Positions 10,975 to 22,838 of a stretch of 64,000 bases of DNA are shown one piece after another. Position 1 is the first letter of the stretch. Each line of letters starts with the position of its first letter. The stretch is from Riptortus pedestris (taxonomy: Eukaryota > Arthropoda > Insecta > Hemiptera > Alydidae). The stretch spans positions 122,576,501-122,640,500 of the forward strand of contig CM032233.1 of the NCBI GenBank assembly GCA_019009955.1. The letters are read 5' to 3'. The position numbers and the translations under genes were made by a program. The notes below the pieces were generated by a model. That model had not been told where the DNA came from, ran no database searches, and worked only from the letters and a program-made list of their open reading frames with translations.

Positions 10975-11440
10975 AAAAAGTCCGTCACGCAGGGGCTGCG
11001 TAAACTAAGCAGATTTCCCTCGTGAAGTTTAGTAATAGATACATCTACATACTGGTAACACAACAACACCGTGAATATTAAGTAAATAAATACAAACGGA
11101 AATAAGAAATGTTTCCCCAATTTCCCTGCCGACAGGAAGCGTTAGGAATGTAAACAAACAGGTCGGCCCGCCTCACACCGGAAAGAAAAACAATTACTGA
11201 AATATATCAGAATATAAAGTATTAATTTTATTGAGAATTTACTATATCTAGTACTGTAATTAATAATGAGTCAAAATAATTGTTATCTATAATTGTTATA
11301 TATATATACATATATACAGTTTTGAACGGACCTCATTTTCTTCATCTCCTAGGTAGGATCGATGGACATTTGAAGAAAAATTTCGACAATCGCGTCATGA
11401 GTACGACCTCAATAGCTGATTTCCCTTAAGGGAAATTGTT
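10975..11440 (-). mobile_element. TTAGCAG-family copy with internal deletion
   Basis: Both ends are present (AAAAAGTCCGTCACGCAGGG at 10976; TTCCCTTAAGGGAAATTG at about 11421-11438) but most of the G/C-run middle is missing. A short TA tract lies at 11299-11318. Confidence 0.65.
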
Positions 11441-11592
11441 GTAGGACGAAATTGTTTATAACAAAAGTTACTCTAAATAATAAAGTGAACAATTTTCATT
11501 GCATGCATTTTTAGCGAAATACGAATAGGATCGAAATATTTCACTTCTTTTTTTTCCAGCCTCCCTTGCAACCCCTACTCCTGTTTGTACCT

Positions 11593-12238
11593 AAAAAGTC
11601 CGTCACGCAGGGCTGTGTAAACTAAGCAGATTTCCCACGTGTTAGCGGTGTCCCAAGTTTTACAATAGAGAAATCTACCTAATAACAACAGTAGTAGTAA
11701 TGAATCTCTAAACCTATTCACGAGGGACAAACAGTGACGAAAACGGCCGTCCTAGCTCTCGGCGGAATGTCCCGAACATAGCCGACTCCTGCCGACCACA
11801 CACACAATACAAATGCAAATATCTCGCTTAATATTCAAGATACAGAATAAATGTATAGAACAATATTTATAGTAACTTTAATTTGCTATAAGATTGATTC
11901 TATATAATTTTTCGATCCGACGTATATTAAAAAATATATTTTGAATTTTCGAAAATCCTCCCCTCTAAACCCCCCTCCCACTGGTCTGATTTCAGCCGTT
12001 AACGAACTTTTTACATCTTTCTTTTTACATAAAACGACTAAATATCTAGTTTGGTAACGATCAAACAAAAAGTGAGAGCGGTAAACAAACAAATATATAT
12101 ATATATATACAGTTTTGAACAGACCTCATTTTCGACATCTACTAGGTAGGATCGATGGACATTTGAAGAAAAATTTCGAAAATTCCGTCATGAGTACAAC
12201 CTCAATAGCTGATTTCCCTTAAGGGAAATCTGCTAAAA
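11593..12238 (-). mobile_element. TTAGCAG-family (HINE-like) copy
   Basis: Complete short-subfamily copy: 3' hairpin end AAAAAGTCCGTCACGCAGGG, C-run block at 11957-11980, TA tract at 12092-12108, and 5' palindrome CCCTTAAGGGAAATCTGC followed by TAAAA at 12238. Confidence 0.75.
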
Positions 12239-12349
12239 TGTTAATATTGGTTTTAATTTAGTAGAAGTTGGCAATAACCCAGTTAGTGTGTTTCGTTCAA
12301 CCTCAAGTGCCCTCTAAAATTGTTGACCCATGCTATAGTTTTAGTATAT

Positions 12350-12935
12350 TTCTGTTAAGGGAAACCAGCTATTGAGGTCGTACTCATGACGCGATTTTCA
12401 AAGTTTCTTCTTGTCCATCGATCCTACCTAGTAGATGACGAAAATGAGGCCCGTTGGAAATTGTGCTCCGAATCAGAAAATTGTATTGAACCAATCTTAT
12501 TTCAAGTATAATGTACTATAAATATTGTTATATATATTTATTCTCTATCTTCAATATTAACGTTTCATTACACGGTAAAGATAGTATTAGTTAGTTAATG
12601 ACTGACATCGGGGGCGCAATAGGGGGGAGAGTTAGAGGTGAAATTTTAAAATTCCAATTATCACCGTTATTATGAGTAGTATCGCAAAATGTTATACTAT
12701 AGAACCTATCTTGGGAAATTATTGATGCTCTACAATTGCTGTTCTTCGTAATTTTTTCTTAACTCAAGTATTAAGCGAGGTATTTGTACTTTCTTCTTTT
12801 CAGCATTCAATACCCCCCCCCACAACATTTTTATTCATCGATTTTTTTACATAGAAGTAAAGAACGAGATCACACTCGCTATACCAGCGCGTGGGAAATC
12901 TGTTTTGGTTTTCTTGACGGACGTGTTATTATAGC
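12350..12935 (+). mobile_element. degenerate TTAGCAG-family copy
   Basis: Starts within the 5' palindrome (TTAAGGGAAACCAGCTATTG), carries the GATGACGAAAATGAGG block and ends at GTGGGAAATCTG then GACGGACGTG. The microsatellite and 3' hairpin are largely lost. Confidence 0.5.
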
Positions 12936-13074
12936 TTTTGGAATAAATAATACGTTAAGCTTAAGCGACATAATGTGTTGAAAGGTTTTTACTTACAGAT
13001 GGATATAACAGATCACCCTCACTAATAATAAAGTTACTCTAAAAATATAAAGAGTGAACAATTAAATAAGAATG

Positions 13075-14490
13075 GGAGCGTAAAATTGAGCATTCACTAA
13101 ATGTAATTATTGAGGAGGCTAGGGGTATGGCGGTCACGCAATGATCAACTCTGGAAGTGTAGTGAAATGGGAGGCGGTGGTTGTTCATCTGGATTCGAAC
13201 TTTCTTCAGGAGGAGCTTCATGCCGAGAGACAACGGGAACATCGAAAACCACTGAACGTTTTCCAGGTTTATAGACGAGTGGTTTGCTATTAAAGAATTT
13301 TGTTCCTTCTTCTGGCATCGGAACACAGCTCATTTAAATGTAGTTTCAAGACACGGCCCTAGTCCAATTGCATAGTGCAGTGTCGTGAACAAGACATTCT
13401 TCAATTGCCCCAAACTGCCAAATCTCAGTGTTGTTCAGGTATAGTCACACCTGTACTCTCGTCCCTGCTGATGACGAGGACCTCACTCGAGTTGCCCTGG
13501 ATGAGGATTTCATCTTGGGATGTGGAAAGATGGCAGTACAACTGTACTTCATTTTCCTACCAAGAAAATGTTCGGCTGCTAACAATCCAGAAGATGGAGC
13601 AGCACGATATCGGAAAACTAACCTTCTGACGTATTTCCCAAGGGATCGAGATACATTATTCATGGCCTTTAGTTTCCGTTTGAATGCTCGAATATTCTTT
13701 TCAAGCAAGCCATTAGCAGCTGATTGTCCAGGGGCAATGAGTTTCTGTGAAATTCTGTGAGAGTTATAAAAATGGTGGCTTTGTCTGAAACAATGAAACT
13801 TGGGTAGCTATGGAAAGCAAAAATGTCATCAAGAAGGTTTATATTGGAAAGTGAAGCAGAAGTGTGCCAGAGAATTCCGCCTTCTATCCATTTGGATTTA
13901 TCATCCACACAAATTAGAAAATGGGGTCCTTCAAAAGGTCCAGCGTAACCCAAGTGTATTCGTGCCCAGTTGGAAGAAGGGACATCCCATGAGTGAACAT
14001 TGACCTTGGATTTGGACGTTGCAGTGCATAATCCATGCAACTTCTCACAAATGCCAAGTAAATATGTCTCAGTAAATATAGTCCTGAGCAAAATGCTTCA
14101 TTTTGGTGATGTCAACATGAGTAGCATGCCGGGCCTTCAGAATGACAGTTCGAAGTCTGTGGTGTAACAATTTTATTACTTCTGAATTTTCATCAGCTTC
14201 TGAAGGTCAGGGTTATTTAAGGTTTCTGGCTCAACTATGGCTGCTGTCATAACTTCACTCGAAATTTGCAAAATTAATTCGGCGTGTAGTTGATTCCCTT
14301 CGTCATTTATATGTATGTCCCTTGACTTCCCCTTCTAAGGACTTAGTTCCATTGGCCAAGCAGTCAACATACCCGTTTTCTTTCCCTTTCTTCAATGTCA
14401 CGAAGTAGTCAAACCACGACAAGAATGACGCATACCGCAGTAGGTGGGCAGATGTCATTTCGGCAGAGTTCGACTATGACTGAAAATTCT
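13075..14490 (-). pseudogene. Ty3/Gypsy-type retrotransposon pol relic (RNase H tail, zinc finger, integrase)
   Basis: Read leftwards on the minus strand, motifs appear in true Gypsy pol order. About 14460-14350: RNase H C-terminus (LLRYASFLSWFDY ... KKGKENGYVDCLA, cf. L-x-R-W-x-x-x-L ... GKEN-x-x-A-D-x-L-S-R). About 14150-14030: H2C2-like zinc finger (HATHVDITKMK ... C ... C). About 14000-13720: integrase core (WARIHLGYAGPFEGPHFLI ... FIVSDKATIF). About 13715-13600: EKNIRAFKRKLKAM with the catalytic Glu. About 13330-13085: proline-rich tail and a final LRDRHTPSLLNNY. The first catalytic Asp is Gly (IHLGYAG) and there are several frameshifts and stops, so it is dead. RT, gag and LTRs are not seen; the fragment is truncated on both sides. 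Confidence 0.8.
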
Positions 14491-14889
14491 TGACAGAGAC
14501 TGAATTTCAGTTACCAGTAAAAACTTGTGACCGTAAATTATTTATAATCACAAAACCGTAATTAAATAATGAAAAGTTCAGAATTATTTAATGAGAGTAG
14601 TGGATAGATACTGAGATCCAATCCTAGGAAAGGAACAACACTTCCACAAATTATATATGCCTTACAAATACTTCGGCTTCGTAAATGTATAAAATATTGT
14701 AGAATTCCATGGCTGTGCTTTGGAAGAGTTTGCAAGTTCTTGGGCTGAAAATACCTATGGAAAATATTTAGTAGATAAGAACTATTAGAAACGCTAGGAG
14801 ATAGATACTTCTCCAGTTTTGCCTTTCATAATTCTGGCAGATTCAAGTATCTCTAAATCATTGAGAGTATATATAAAAGGCAAAGGGGG
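14491..14889. other. unclassified AT-rich DNA
   Basis: Lies between the Gypsy relic and the minisatellite. No protein-like frame and no match to other repeats in the window was noticed. Confidence 0.35.
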
Positions 14890-15955
14890 TGAGGGCCTAA
14901 GAGAGAGCCTGTGCATTAGTGGCTGCGAGATGGGGGGGGGGGGGGGGGTGGGGGAGTGGGGGGGCTGAGGGCCTATGAGAGAGCCTGTGCATTAGTGGCT
15001 GCGAGATGGGGGGGGGAGGGCCTATGAGAGAGCCTGTGCATTAGTGGCTGCGAGATGGGGGGCAGGGGTGAGGGCCTATGAGAGAGCCCGTGCATTAGTG
15101 GCTGCGAGATGGGGGGGGGTGAAGGTTGATGGGCCCACGAGAGAGCCTGTGCATTAGGGGATGCGGGATGGGGGGGGTGAAGGTGAAGGTTGATGGGCCC
15201 ACGAGAGAGCCTGTGCATTAGTGGTTGCGTGATGGGGGGGGGGGGTGAAGGTGAAGGTTGATGGGTCCACGAGAGAGCCTGATGCATTAGTGGTTGCGTG
15301 GATGGGAGGGCTGGTGGAGTGAAGTGAAGGAAGGGTTTTGATTGGCCACACGAGAAGGAGCCTGTTCGTTAGTGGTTGCGTGGATGGGTGGGGGGGTTGA
15401 AGGTGAAGGTTGATGGACCCACGAGAGTGCTGTGGCAAAGTGTTGCCTGATGGGGGGGGGGGGTGGTGAAGTTTGAAGGTTGAAGACCCACAGAGAGAGA
15501 GAGCCTGTGCATTATAATTGTGTTGCGTGATGGGAGGGGGGGGGTGAATGTGAAGGTTTGATGGGCCCACGAGAGAGCCTGTGTGCCATTATTGGTTGCG
15601 TGAATGGGGGGGGGGGTAAAGGTGAAGGTTGATTGGCCCAAAAGGGGTTGATGATGGGCCCACGAGAGAACCTGTGCATTAGTGGTTGCGTGATGGGGGG
15701 GGGGGTGAAGGTTGATGGGCCCACGAGAGAGCCTGTGCATTAGTGGTTGCGTGATGGGGGGGGGGGGGAAGGGGAAGGTTGATGGGCCCACGGGAGATCC
15801 TGTGCAGTCGTGGTTGCTTGATGGGGGGGGGGGGTGAAGGTGAAGGTTGTTGGGCCCACGCGAGAACCTGCTTCATTAGTTGGTTGCGTGATGGGGGGGG
15901 GCGTGGTGAAGGTGTAGGTTGATGGGCCCACGTAGAGAGCTGGTGTATTTATAGC
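14890..15955 (+). repeat. minisatellite with long G runs, about 15 units
   Basis: Tandem unit of about 50-80 bp with core GAGAGAGCCTGTGCATTAGT, then GGTTGCGTGATG, a run of 7-14 G, then GTGAAGGTGAAGGTTGATGG. Unit length varies mainly with the G run and with presence of the GTGAAGG segment; left-hand units are shorter (GGCTGCGAGATG variant). Pro-rich minus-strand frames are by-products. The G runs could form G-quadruplexes. Confidence 0.9.
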
Positions 15956-16613
15956 CATGGCAATATATTTATGTTCTACTTCCGCTTCCAATTGGTTTCA
16001 TTCAGATCTGTGTCGGCGGCAACTTCATTTTGAGACCTTTCCAACTGATAAGGCTATTTAAGAAGCTTGTCCCCGTAAAATGGAGTATGTTTATTTTTTC
16101 GTTCTCCTATCAACATTTTAATGCATTTTACATGTCTTTTGTAACACTTTAAATAGCGCCTACCTCTAGTGCCTCTCTATTACGAGTGTGCAATTAGTTG
16201 ATAAGGAACCGTAATGGCAAGAATTGTATAACTATCAATGCAATTTCTCAATCTGTAGGAATATCACATTCATGGCCACAACCTATTCTCTATTTATAAT
16301 CCAGAACCCGATTTAAACAGAGTTATGAATTTATCTGAAAATGTTATGTTTGGCGAAATTATAACGCATAGTTGATATATCAAACTAGGATTGAAGATAT
16401 AGCTTGGGCTTTATTAAGGGCTTAATACCCAAAATTATAAACAGCTCAGCTACTACCCGAGATTTCGGCGACTGTATGCTTAACAACAGCCGTTTGATAT
16501 TACTATTGTCAAGTAGATTAAATCACAATTCTCGATTCTTTCCACAAAAACGGAAATATTAACGGTTTTACCCCGGGTTGTGGCCAAAAATTAACAGGGA
16601 GATCTGTTTGTGG

Positions 16614-16647
<34 letters not shown>

Positions 16648-16682
16648 GAGGGGTGGGGGGTTGGGGGTTCAAGCGCCCTTTT
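15956..16682. other. mostly unique DNA with a (GT)n run
   Basis: About 700 bp with little similarity to the repeats around it. A (GT)n microsatellite lies at 16620-16648. No convincing exon or RNA gene was seen. Confidence 0.4.
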
Positions 16683-17488
16683 AAGCAGATTTCCCTTAGG
16701 GGAAATCAGTTATTGAGGTCAAACATTTTCTTCAAATGTCCATCGATCCTACCCAGGAGATGACGAAAAAGAGGTCCGTTCAAAATTATATATATTTATA
16801 TATATATATATACTCGTATATATAAGTAGATAGATAGATATTTGTCTGTTAACGCTCTAGCGGTCGCAATTTTTGTTTGATCGTTACGAAACTCGATATT
16901 TAACCGTTTTATGTAAAAAGACAGATCAAGTTCGTTAATGGCTGAAATCGTACCAGAGGGAGGGGGGGGTTTAGAGGGGGGATTTTCGAAAATTCAAAAT
17001 ATCTCCGTTATTATGCATCGGATCGAAAAATTGTATAGAACCCATCTTATTGCAAATTTAGTATAAATATTGTTCTATACATTTATTCTTTATCTTGAAT
17101 ATTAACCGAGATATTTGCATTTTTATGAAGTCTGTGGTCGGGTGTTGTTCGGGTTAGTTCGGCCGTTTTCGTAAGTCTCGGCTCTGGCGGAAGCTTCTAA
17201 CCTAACCTGTCGTTTCTAACCTTACCTAACCTTCCTTACTTTGTGAGATTTATGCAAATACGTTCTGTTCATCTGCCCCCCCCTTCTTTAGTTCTTGGGC
17301 TACTAAAATTTGAGTTATTAAAATATAAATTATTCTTACAATTCAGAAGCCGTTTCAGTTGAGAGTTTATTAAAATTAACTGAAAGGTTTCTCGTTACCA
17401 GTATGCAGATTTCTCTATTGCTAAACTTCACATAGGAAATCTTAGCAGCTTAGTTTACGCAGCCCCTGCGTGAAGGACTTTTTTAAAT
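16683..17488 (+). mobile_element. TTAGCAG-family copy, long subfamily
   Basis: From AAGCAGATTTCCCTTAGG to GCAGCCCCTGCGTGAAGGAC. It contains the insert typical of the long subfamily (CTTCTAACCTAACCTGTCG, CCCCCCCCTTCTTTAG, CAATTCAGAAGCCGTTTCAG). TA tract with TACTCG interruptions at 16790-16820. Confidence 0.75.
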
Positions 17489-17796
17489 ACTATGCAGGAC
17501 CGATAATAAAGTTGTTTTAAATGTCGTCATGAATACATCCTTAATAATTAGATTCCCTCGATAATATAAAATGAGTTTGAAATATAACTAATAGTGTTTA
17601 CTTGACAAGAGTTTTGATCTGAAAATTAGTCTCACCCTACTAAATTAATGTTATCAACATAACATGCAGTTTTTCATAGAACACAAATATATTCTATATA
17701 TATTTGAAGACTGGATTATTTCGAAAATAATAAATTTAAACCATGTTTTAGGGCTGAAAATACATATTCGAAACACATCACTTACTTTTTTTAGAT

Positions 17797-18240
17797 AAAT
17801 GTCCGTCGCACGGGACTGCGTTAACTAAGCAGATTTCCCAAGTGCGTCACGTATTTGCATTTATCTCAAAACATAAATGTTCAGTGAGAACAATATTTGG
17901 TATTTTGGCTTCATATGAAGTTTTTGATAATATAACAGCTTATTGTTGATATGACGTGAGTAGGAGTGGGGGTTTTCAGATGACCAAAATTAAAAAAAAA
18001 TACAAATATTTCCGTTAATAATCAAGATAATAAAAAATGTACACAACATGTATAGAACAATTCATTTGCATGGTTCTATACAATTTGTTTGATTCGACGC
18101 ATAATAAAGGAGATATAAATTCCCCCTCTAAACAGCCCCCCTCCCATCCTCTGGTCAGATTTCAGCCATTGACGAAATAGATCTTTAATTTTACATAAAA
18201 CGTTTATATATAGAGAAATTCATAAAATAAAAAATTTTGA
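17797..18240 (-). mobile_element. 3' part of a TTAGCAG-family copy
   Basis: GTCCGTCGCACGGGACTGCG start, C-run block at 18122-18150; broken off at about 18240 by the next copy. Confidence 0.55.
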
Positions 18241-18242
18241 AT

Positions 18243-19071
18243 GGTGGCTGCGTTAACTAAGCAGATTTCCGCGTCCCTTCTTTGCATTTATCTCAAAAAT
18301 TAAAAGTTCAATGAGAACAATATTTGGTATTTAAGCTTCAAATAAAATGCTTCATAATATAATAGAATATTGTTAATATGAGATGAGTAGAAGTGGGGGT
18401 TTACTGAAGACCGAAAACTAAAAAATGCAAATATCTCAGTTAATATTCGATAGTGAAAAAATGTACATACCTACGTCATTTTTTTTCCTCCTCTGCCCCC
18501 GCTGTACCTTTGGGTTTCCCCATACCAGCGGTCTCCATTTAATAAGAGATATAAAATTTTGAATAGATAAATTGGGCCAGGTAACTTAGCCTAACTCACC
18601 GAGCACGGCTAAGCATTAAAGTGCAACATTTGGGAGATTTAGATTAATTCTCAAAAGTCATAGGGGGGGGGGCGCAGCTGCGACTCCTTTGCCTCTGACA
18701 TACCTAAATCATCAAATTTGCAATAAGAATGGTTCTATACAATTTTTAAATCCGACGCATAATAACGGAGATATTAAGAATTTTTGAAATTCGCCCCCTA
18801 TTAACCCCCCCCCTCCCCCTGGCCCGATTTCAGCCGTTAACGAACTTGATCTGTCTTTTTGTATAAAACGATTATATAAAGTTTGGTAATGATAAAACAA
18901 AAATTTCGACCGCTAGAGCGGTAACAGACAAATATATATATACTGTTTTGAACAAACCTCATTTTCGTCATCTCTTGGGTAGGATCGATAGACATTTGAA
19001 GAAAAATTACGATAATCGCGTCATGAGTACGACCTCAATAGCTGATATCCCTTAAGGGAAATCTGCTAAAA
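18243..19071 (-). mobile_element. TTAGCAG-family copy with a 230-bp insert
   Basis: Begins GGCTGCGTTAACTAAGCAG and ends CCCTTAAGGGAAATCTGC then TAAAA at 19071. Between about 18473 and 18705 the family sequence is interrupted by unrelated DNA (TTTTTTTTCCTCCTCTGCCC through TCTGACATACCTAAATC) with GGCCAGGTAACTTAGCC and a G run; I could not classify it. Confidence 0.65.
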
Positions 19072-19290
19072 ATGCGACCACTGGAGCGTAAACAGTCATA
19101 AATAAAAAATATAAATATCTAATATAAATATAGCTTATATATATATATATATATATATAATTTTGAACGGACCTCATTTTTGTCATCTCCTGGGTAGGGT
19201 CCATGGGCATTTGAAAATATTTTTCGAAAATCCTGTAAACAGTAAAACCTCAATAGCTGATTTCCCTTAAGGCAAAACTGCTGATTAGGA
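19072..19290 (-). mobile_element. 5' part of a TTAGCAG-family copy
   Basis: TGCGACCACTGGAGCGTAAA to CCCTTAAGGCAAAACTGC, TA tract at 19136-19158. Directly abuts the preceding copy. Confidence 0.6.
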
Positions 19291-19716
19291 GTGCTTCGTG
19301 TAGATAACAGCATTAACTTAACGCACCAATTTTCCTCTATGGTAAAACCAGATTTGAATTTGGAGCTGGTGAGGGAATGATATGAATGCAGATGAGGTGA
19401 TCGGGAATGGGAGTCTCCCACTCCTCTATCTATACTCAAGGCTGATGACAGTAAAGAACAAATACCCACCTACTAATGAATACGCTACTCCGATCCAACA
19501 CTAGGCAATATTTCATCGAAAAGATTGGTTGTATAAAAGTTCGTCACGCAGGGGCTGCGTTAATTAAGTAGATTTTCCACGTGCCTTAGTATGAATGAAG
19601 GCTGAAAACAATTAAGTACGAATAACTCACCTAATACTTGAGTTACGAAAAAATGCATCTCAAAACGTAAAGGCTAAATGATAACAATATTTGGTATTTC
19701 GGCTTCAAATAAACTG

Positions 19717-19876
19717 TTTTAGCAGATTTCCCTTAAGGGAAAATACAGATATTAGAGGCAGATTTCCCTTAAGGGAAATCAGCTAATGATGTCGTACTTA
19801 TGACGCGATTTTCGAAAAAATTTCTTCAAATGTCCCATCTATCCTACCCAGGAGGTGACGAAAATGAGGTCCGTTC

Positions 19877-19944
<68 letters not shown>

Positions 19945-20367
19945 CTGTTAACACTCTAGCGGTCGTAATTTTTGTTTGATCGTTACTCGGTATTTAAACG
20001 TTTTATGCGAAAAGACAAATCAAATTCGTTAATGGCTGAAATCGGACCAGAGGGAGGGGGGGTTTAGAGTGGGGATTTTTGAAAATTCGAAATATCTCCG
20101 TTACCATACGTCGGATCAATATATTGTATAGAACCAACCTTATTGCAAATTATATTTACTATAAATAATGATCATTTATTCTCTATCTTGTATATTAACC
20201 GAGATATTTACATTTTTATTAAATGTGGGCGGACGAGTGAGTTTCCCGCCAAAAGCTAGTTCGGCCGTTTCCGTAACTGTTCGGCTCTCGTATATAGATT
20301 TCTCTATTGTATAACTTCACGTGGGAAATCTGCTTAGTTTACGCAGCCCCGGCGTGACGGACTTTTA
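19717..20367 (+). mobile_element. TTAGCAG-family copy with a doubled 5' end
   Basis: The 5' palindrome occurs twice in tandem (19721 and 19759, each CAGATTTCCCTTAAGGG), then one normal body, TA tract 19881-19940, and 3' end GCAGCCCCGGCGTGACGGAC at 20344-20362. The duplicated terminus could come from insertion of one copy against another's end or from slippage. Confidence 0.75.
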
Positions 20368-20837
20368 TAGTATAAAAGCTTATTGTAAATATGACATGAG
20401 TAGGAGTAGGGGTTTACTGATGGCCGAAAACTAAAAATAACAAATATCTTGATTAATAAATCAATGCTAAAAATGCTCATAACAACATTTGTTTTTAAAC
20501 AATTTTTCGATCCGACGTATAATAACGGAGATATTGAGAATTTTCAAAACTCACCCTTCAGAACCCTCCCCTCACACAGGTCGGATTTCAGCCATTAATG
20601 AACTTGATCTTTCGTTTTACATAAAACGTTTAAATGTCGATCAAACAAAAATTGCTAGAGCTTTAAAAGACAAATATATATATTGATACATTGATCGGAC
20701 CACATTTAGCAGATTTACCTTAAGGAAAATCAGCTATTAAGGTCGTACTCGTGACGCTATTTTCGAAACATTTCCTCAAAAGATGTAGAAAATGAGGTCG
20801 GTTCGAAACTATATATACATACATACACATATATATA

Positions 20838-20975
20838 TTCTATTTTTGAGGCTGCATCGCTGGGGAGTATTATCATTGTGAGAACCTCGGCTATCTGCTC
20901 CAGCGGTTGGAATTTCCGTTGTTTTGCAAATTTTCGATGGAAATGCGTCCATCTTCGTCAGGCAAATAATTTAAA
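20838..20975 (-). repeat. fragment of a Penelope-like (?) element tail
   Basis: Shares about 65 bp with 9935-10000. On the minus strand it reads into a hammerhead-like core (CTGACGA, stem GATGG/CCATC, GAAA; 20923-20966). Protein support for Penelope is absent here. Confidence 0.35.
20923..20966 (-). ncRNA. hammerhead-like core (CTGACGA ... GAAA)
   Basis: Minus strand: TTTGC, CTGACGA, AGATGG-loop-CCATC, GAAA, ATTT, GCAAA. The outer stem (TTTGC/GCAAA) and stem II (GATGG/CCATC) both pair. As at 6675-6716, a normal stem III with an NUH cleavage site is not evident, so activity is doubtful. Confidence 0.4.
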
Positions 20976-21011
20976 TTAAATAATATATATGTATATATAA
21001 AAAAATTGTAA

Positions 21012-21737
21012 ATTAAAATCGTAACCTATGCCTGTACATTGATTTTATTCGCGAAATTTCACGATAACTTTTCGTTTCACATGTCATAGACACCATAACT
21101 GCATTTTGTTTCTTTGGTGTGTGTTTGTTTGTTTGTTTGTTTGTTACCTTTTCACGCATAAACGGCTAACCGAATTTTATGAAACTTGGTATGTTTATTA
21201 CTACTAACCCAACGTAGACTTTAGGCTATATTAATAACCTCTGAGACGAACAGGAGTGGGGGTTATAAGGGAAGCCTGAAATTAGAAATAGTGATATTTC
21301 GTTTCCTATTATTTTTTCGGCAAACATAAACATAACAAAAGTTGTTTACTTTGTTATTTAGATTAACTTGTGTTTTATGCATTTCTCCAGGAACAATGTG
21401 TGGAGCAAGTAATATTTTGCTCAACAATTCATTCCAATTTGAACTATCAGGTACCTCACCTGGAAAAATTAATTCAAATCTACGTTAATATTTTGTCTTT
21501 AATAACTGAAATCTATGCATAATGCACAGGAGACGGGAAATATGACAATATGGAGGACAGTGAAGTCTTACATCAAAAATTAATTTTATTATTAACAAAT
21601 GCCAACAGCAGGTATAAACCCTAAACACTGGGATGGATAAATGTCAAAATAGTGTGCAAAGTAAAGCCTTGCCAGAACAATACCATCACCATTCAGTCTC
21701 AAATCAATTCCCGGGCGAAGCCGGGTATCTGGGCTAG
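21012..21737 (+). mobile_element. Helitron-like element, internally deleted
   Basis: The 5' end GTAACCTATGCCTGTACATT is displaced by a short insertion from the TA tract. Only one internal repeat unit remains. The 3' hairpin is perfect (CCCGGGCGAAGCCGGG) and the terminus is GGGCTAG followed by T. It shares the GGAGACGGGAAATATGACAA tail block with the 8525 copy. Confidence 0.65.
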
Positions 21738-21741
21738 TGTG

Positions 21742-21745
<4 letters not shown>

Positions 21746-21815
<70 letters not shown>

Positions 21816-21945
21816 GACATTCACCATGGACTAAAGGTGAATGATTGTCGACATACACCGGTGAGGGTCCGAATGTACAGGAATGTGATGAAATATTCGA
21901 TCTTTCACCGACGCATTTGGTGTTTGTTGACATTCACCGGTAATT
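21746..21945 (+). repeat. (TA)n-(TG)n microsatellite and short GTCGACATTCACC repeats
   Basis: TATA run at 21750-21784, GT run at 21785-21814, then three imperfect repeats of GTCGACATTCACCGGT-like sequence at 21814-21950, partly palindromic (CACCATGG...CCGGTGA). Confidence 0.7.
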
Positions 21946-22074
21946 GTCGACATTCTCTATCTAATTGCAACATGTTTTCTCTAAATTGAATATTAACCGA
22001 GATATTTCCATATTATAGTTTTAATTTTAGTTTAGGCCATCAGTAAACCACCAGTCTTACTCATGTCATATTAA

Positions 22075-22636
22075 GAAAGTCCGTCACGCAGGGGCTGCGT
22101 AAACTAAGCAGATTTCCCATGTGAAGTTTTACAATAGAGAAATCTGCATACTGGTAACACAATACCACCATGATTAAATACAAACGGAGGAGAAATATTT
22201 CAGTTAATTAAAATAAATTCCCAACTGAAACGGCTTCTGAATTGTAATAATAATTGTAACTCAAATTTTAGTAGTCTAAGAACTAAGGTAAGGTTAGGAA
22301 CGACAGGTAAGGTTAGAAGAAACCTCCCACCTCAGCCGACGGAAATGGCCGACCTAATCCGAACTATACCCGACCACAGACTTCATACAAATGCAAATAT
22401 CTCGGTTAATATTCAAGAGAATAAATGTATATAACAATATTTATAGTAAATTTAATTTGCAATAAGATTGGTTCTATACAATTTTTCGATCCGATGCATA
22501 ATAACGGAGATATTTCGAATTTTCAAAAATCCCCCCTCTAAACCCCCCTCCCTCTAGTCCGATTTCAGCCATTAACGAACTTGATCTGTCTTTTTACATA
22601 AAACGGTTAAATATCGAGTTTCGTAACGATCAAACA

Positions 22637-22715
<79 letters not shown>

Positions 22716-22838
22716 TATAATTTTGAACGGACTTCATTTTCGTCATCTCCTGGGTAGGATAGATGGACATTTGAAGAAATTTTTCGAAAATGGCGTCATG
22801 AGTACGACCTCAATAGCTGATTTCCCTTAAGGGAAATC
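22075..22838 (-). mobile_element. TTAGCAG-family copy, long subfamily
   Basis: AAAGTCCGTCACGCAGGGGC at 22076 to CCCTTAAGGGAAATCAAAAA at 22838. It includes the TAAGGTTAGGAACGACAGG segment, C-run block at 22534-22550 and a long (TA)n at 22636-22708. One of the best-preserved copies. Confidence 0.8.

Noticed and set aside
13428..13760. Plus-strand frames of 84-110 codons across the Gypsy relic
   Set aside because: They are antisense shadows of the integrase coding sequence read on the minus strand.
14973..15991. Overlapping Pro/His-rich frames on the minus strand
   Set aside because: Translations of the G-run minisatellite in shifting frames.
17190..17240. Telomeric TTAGG/CCTAA repeats
   Set aside because: CTAACCTAACC-like runs are short and are part of the long TTAGCAG subfamily (also at 40700, 22290 and 49360), not a telomere.
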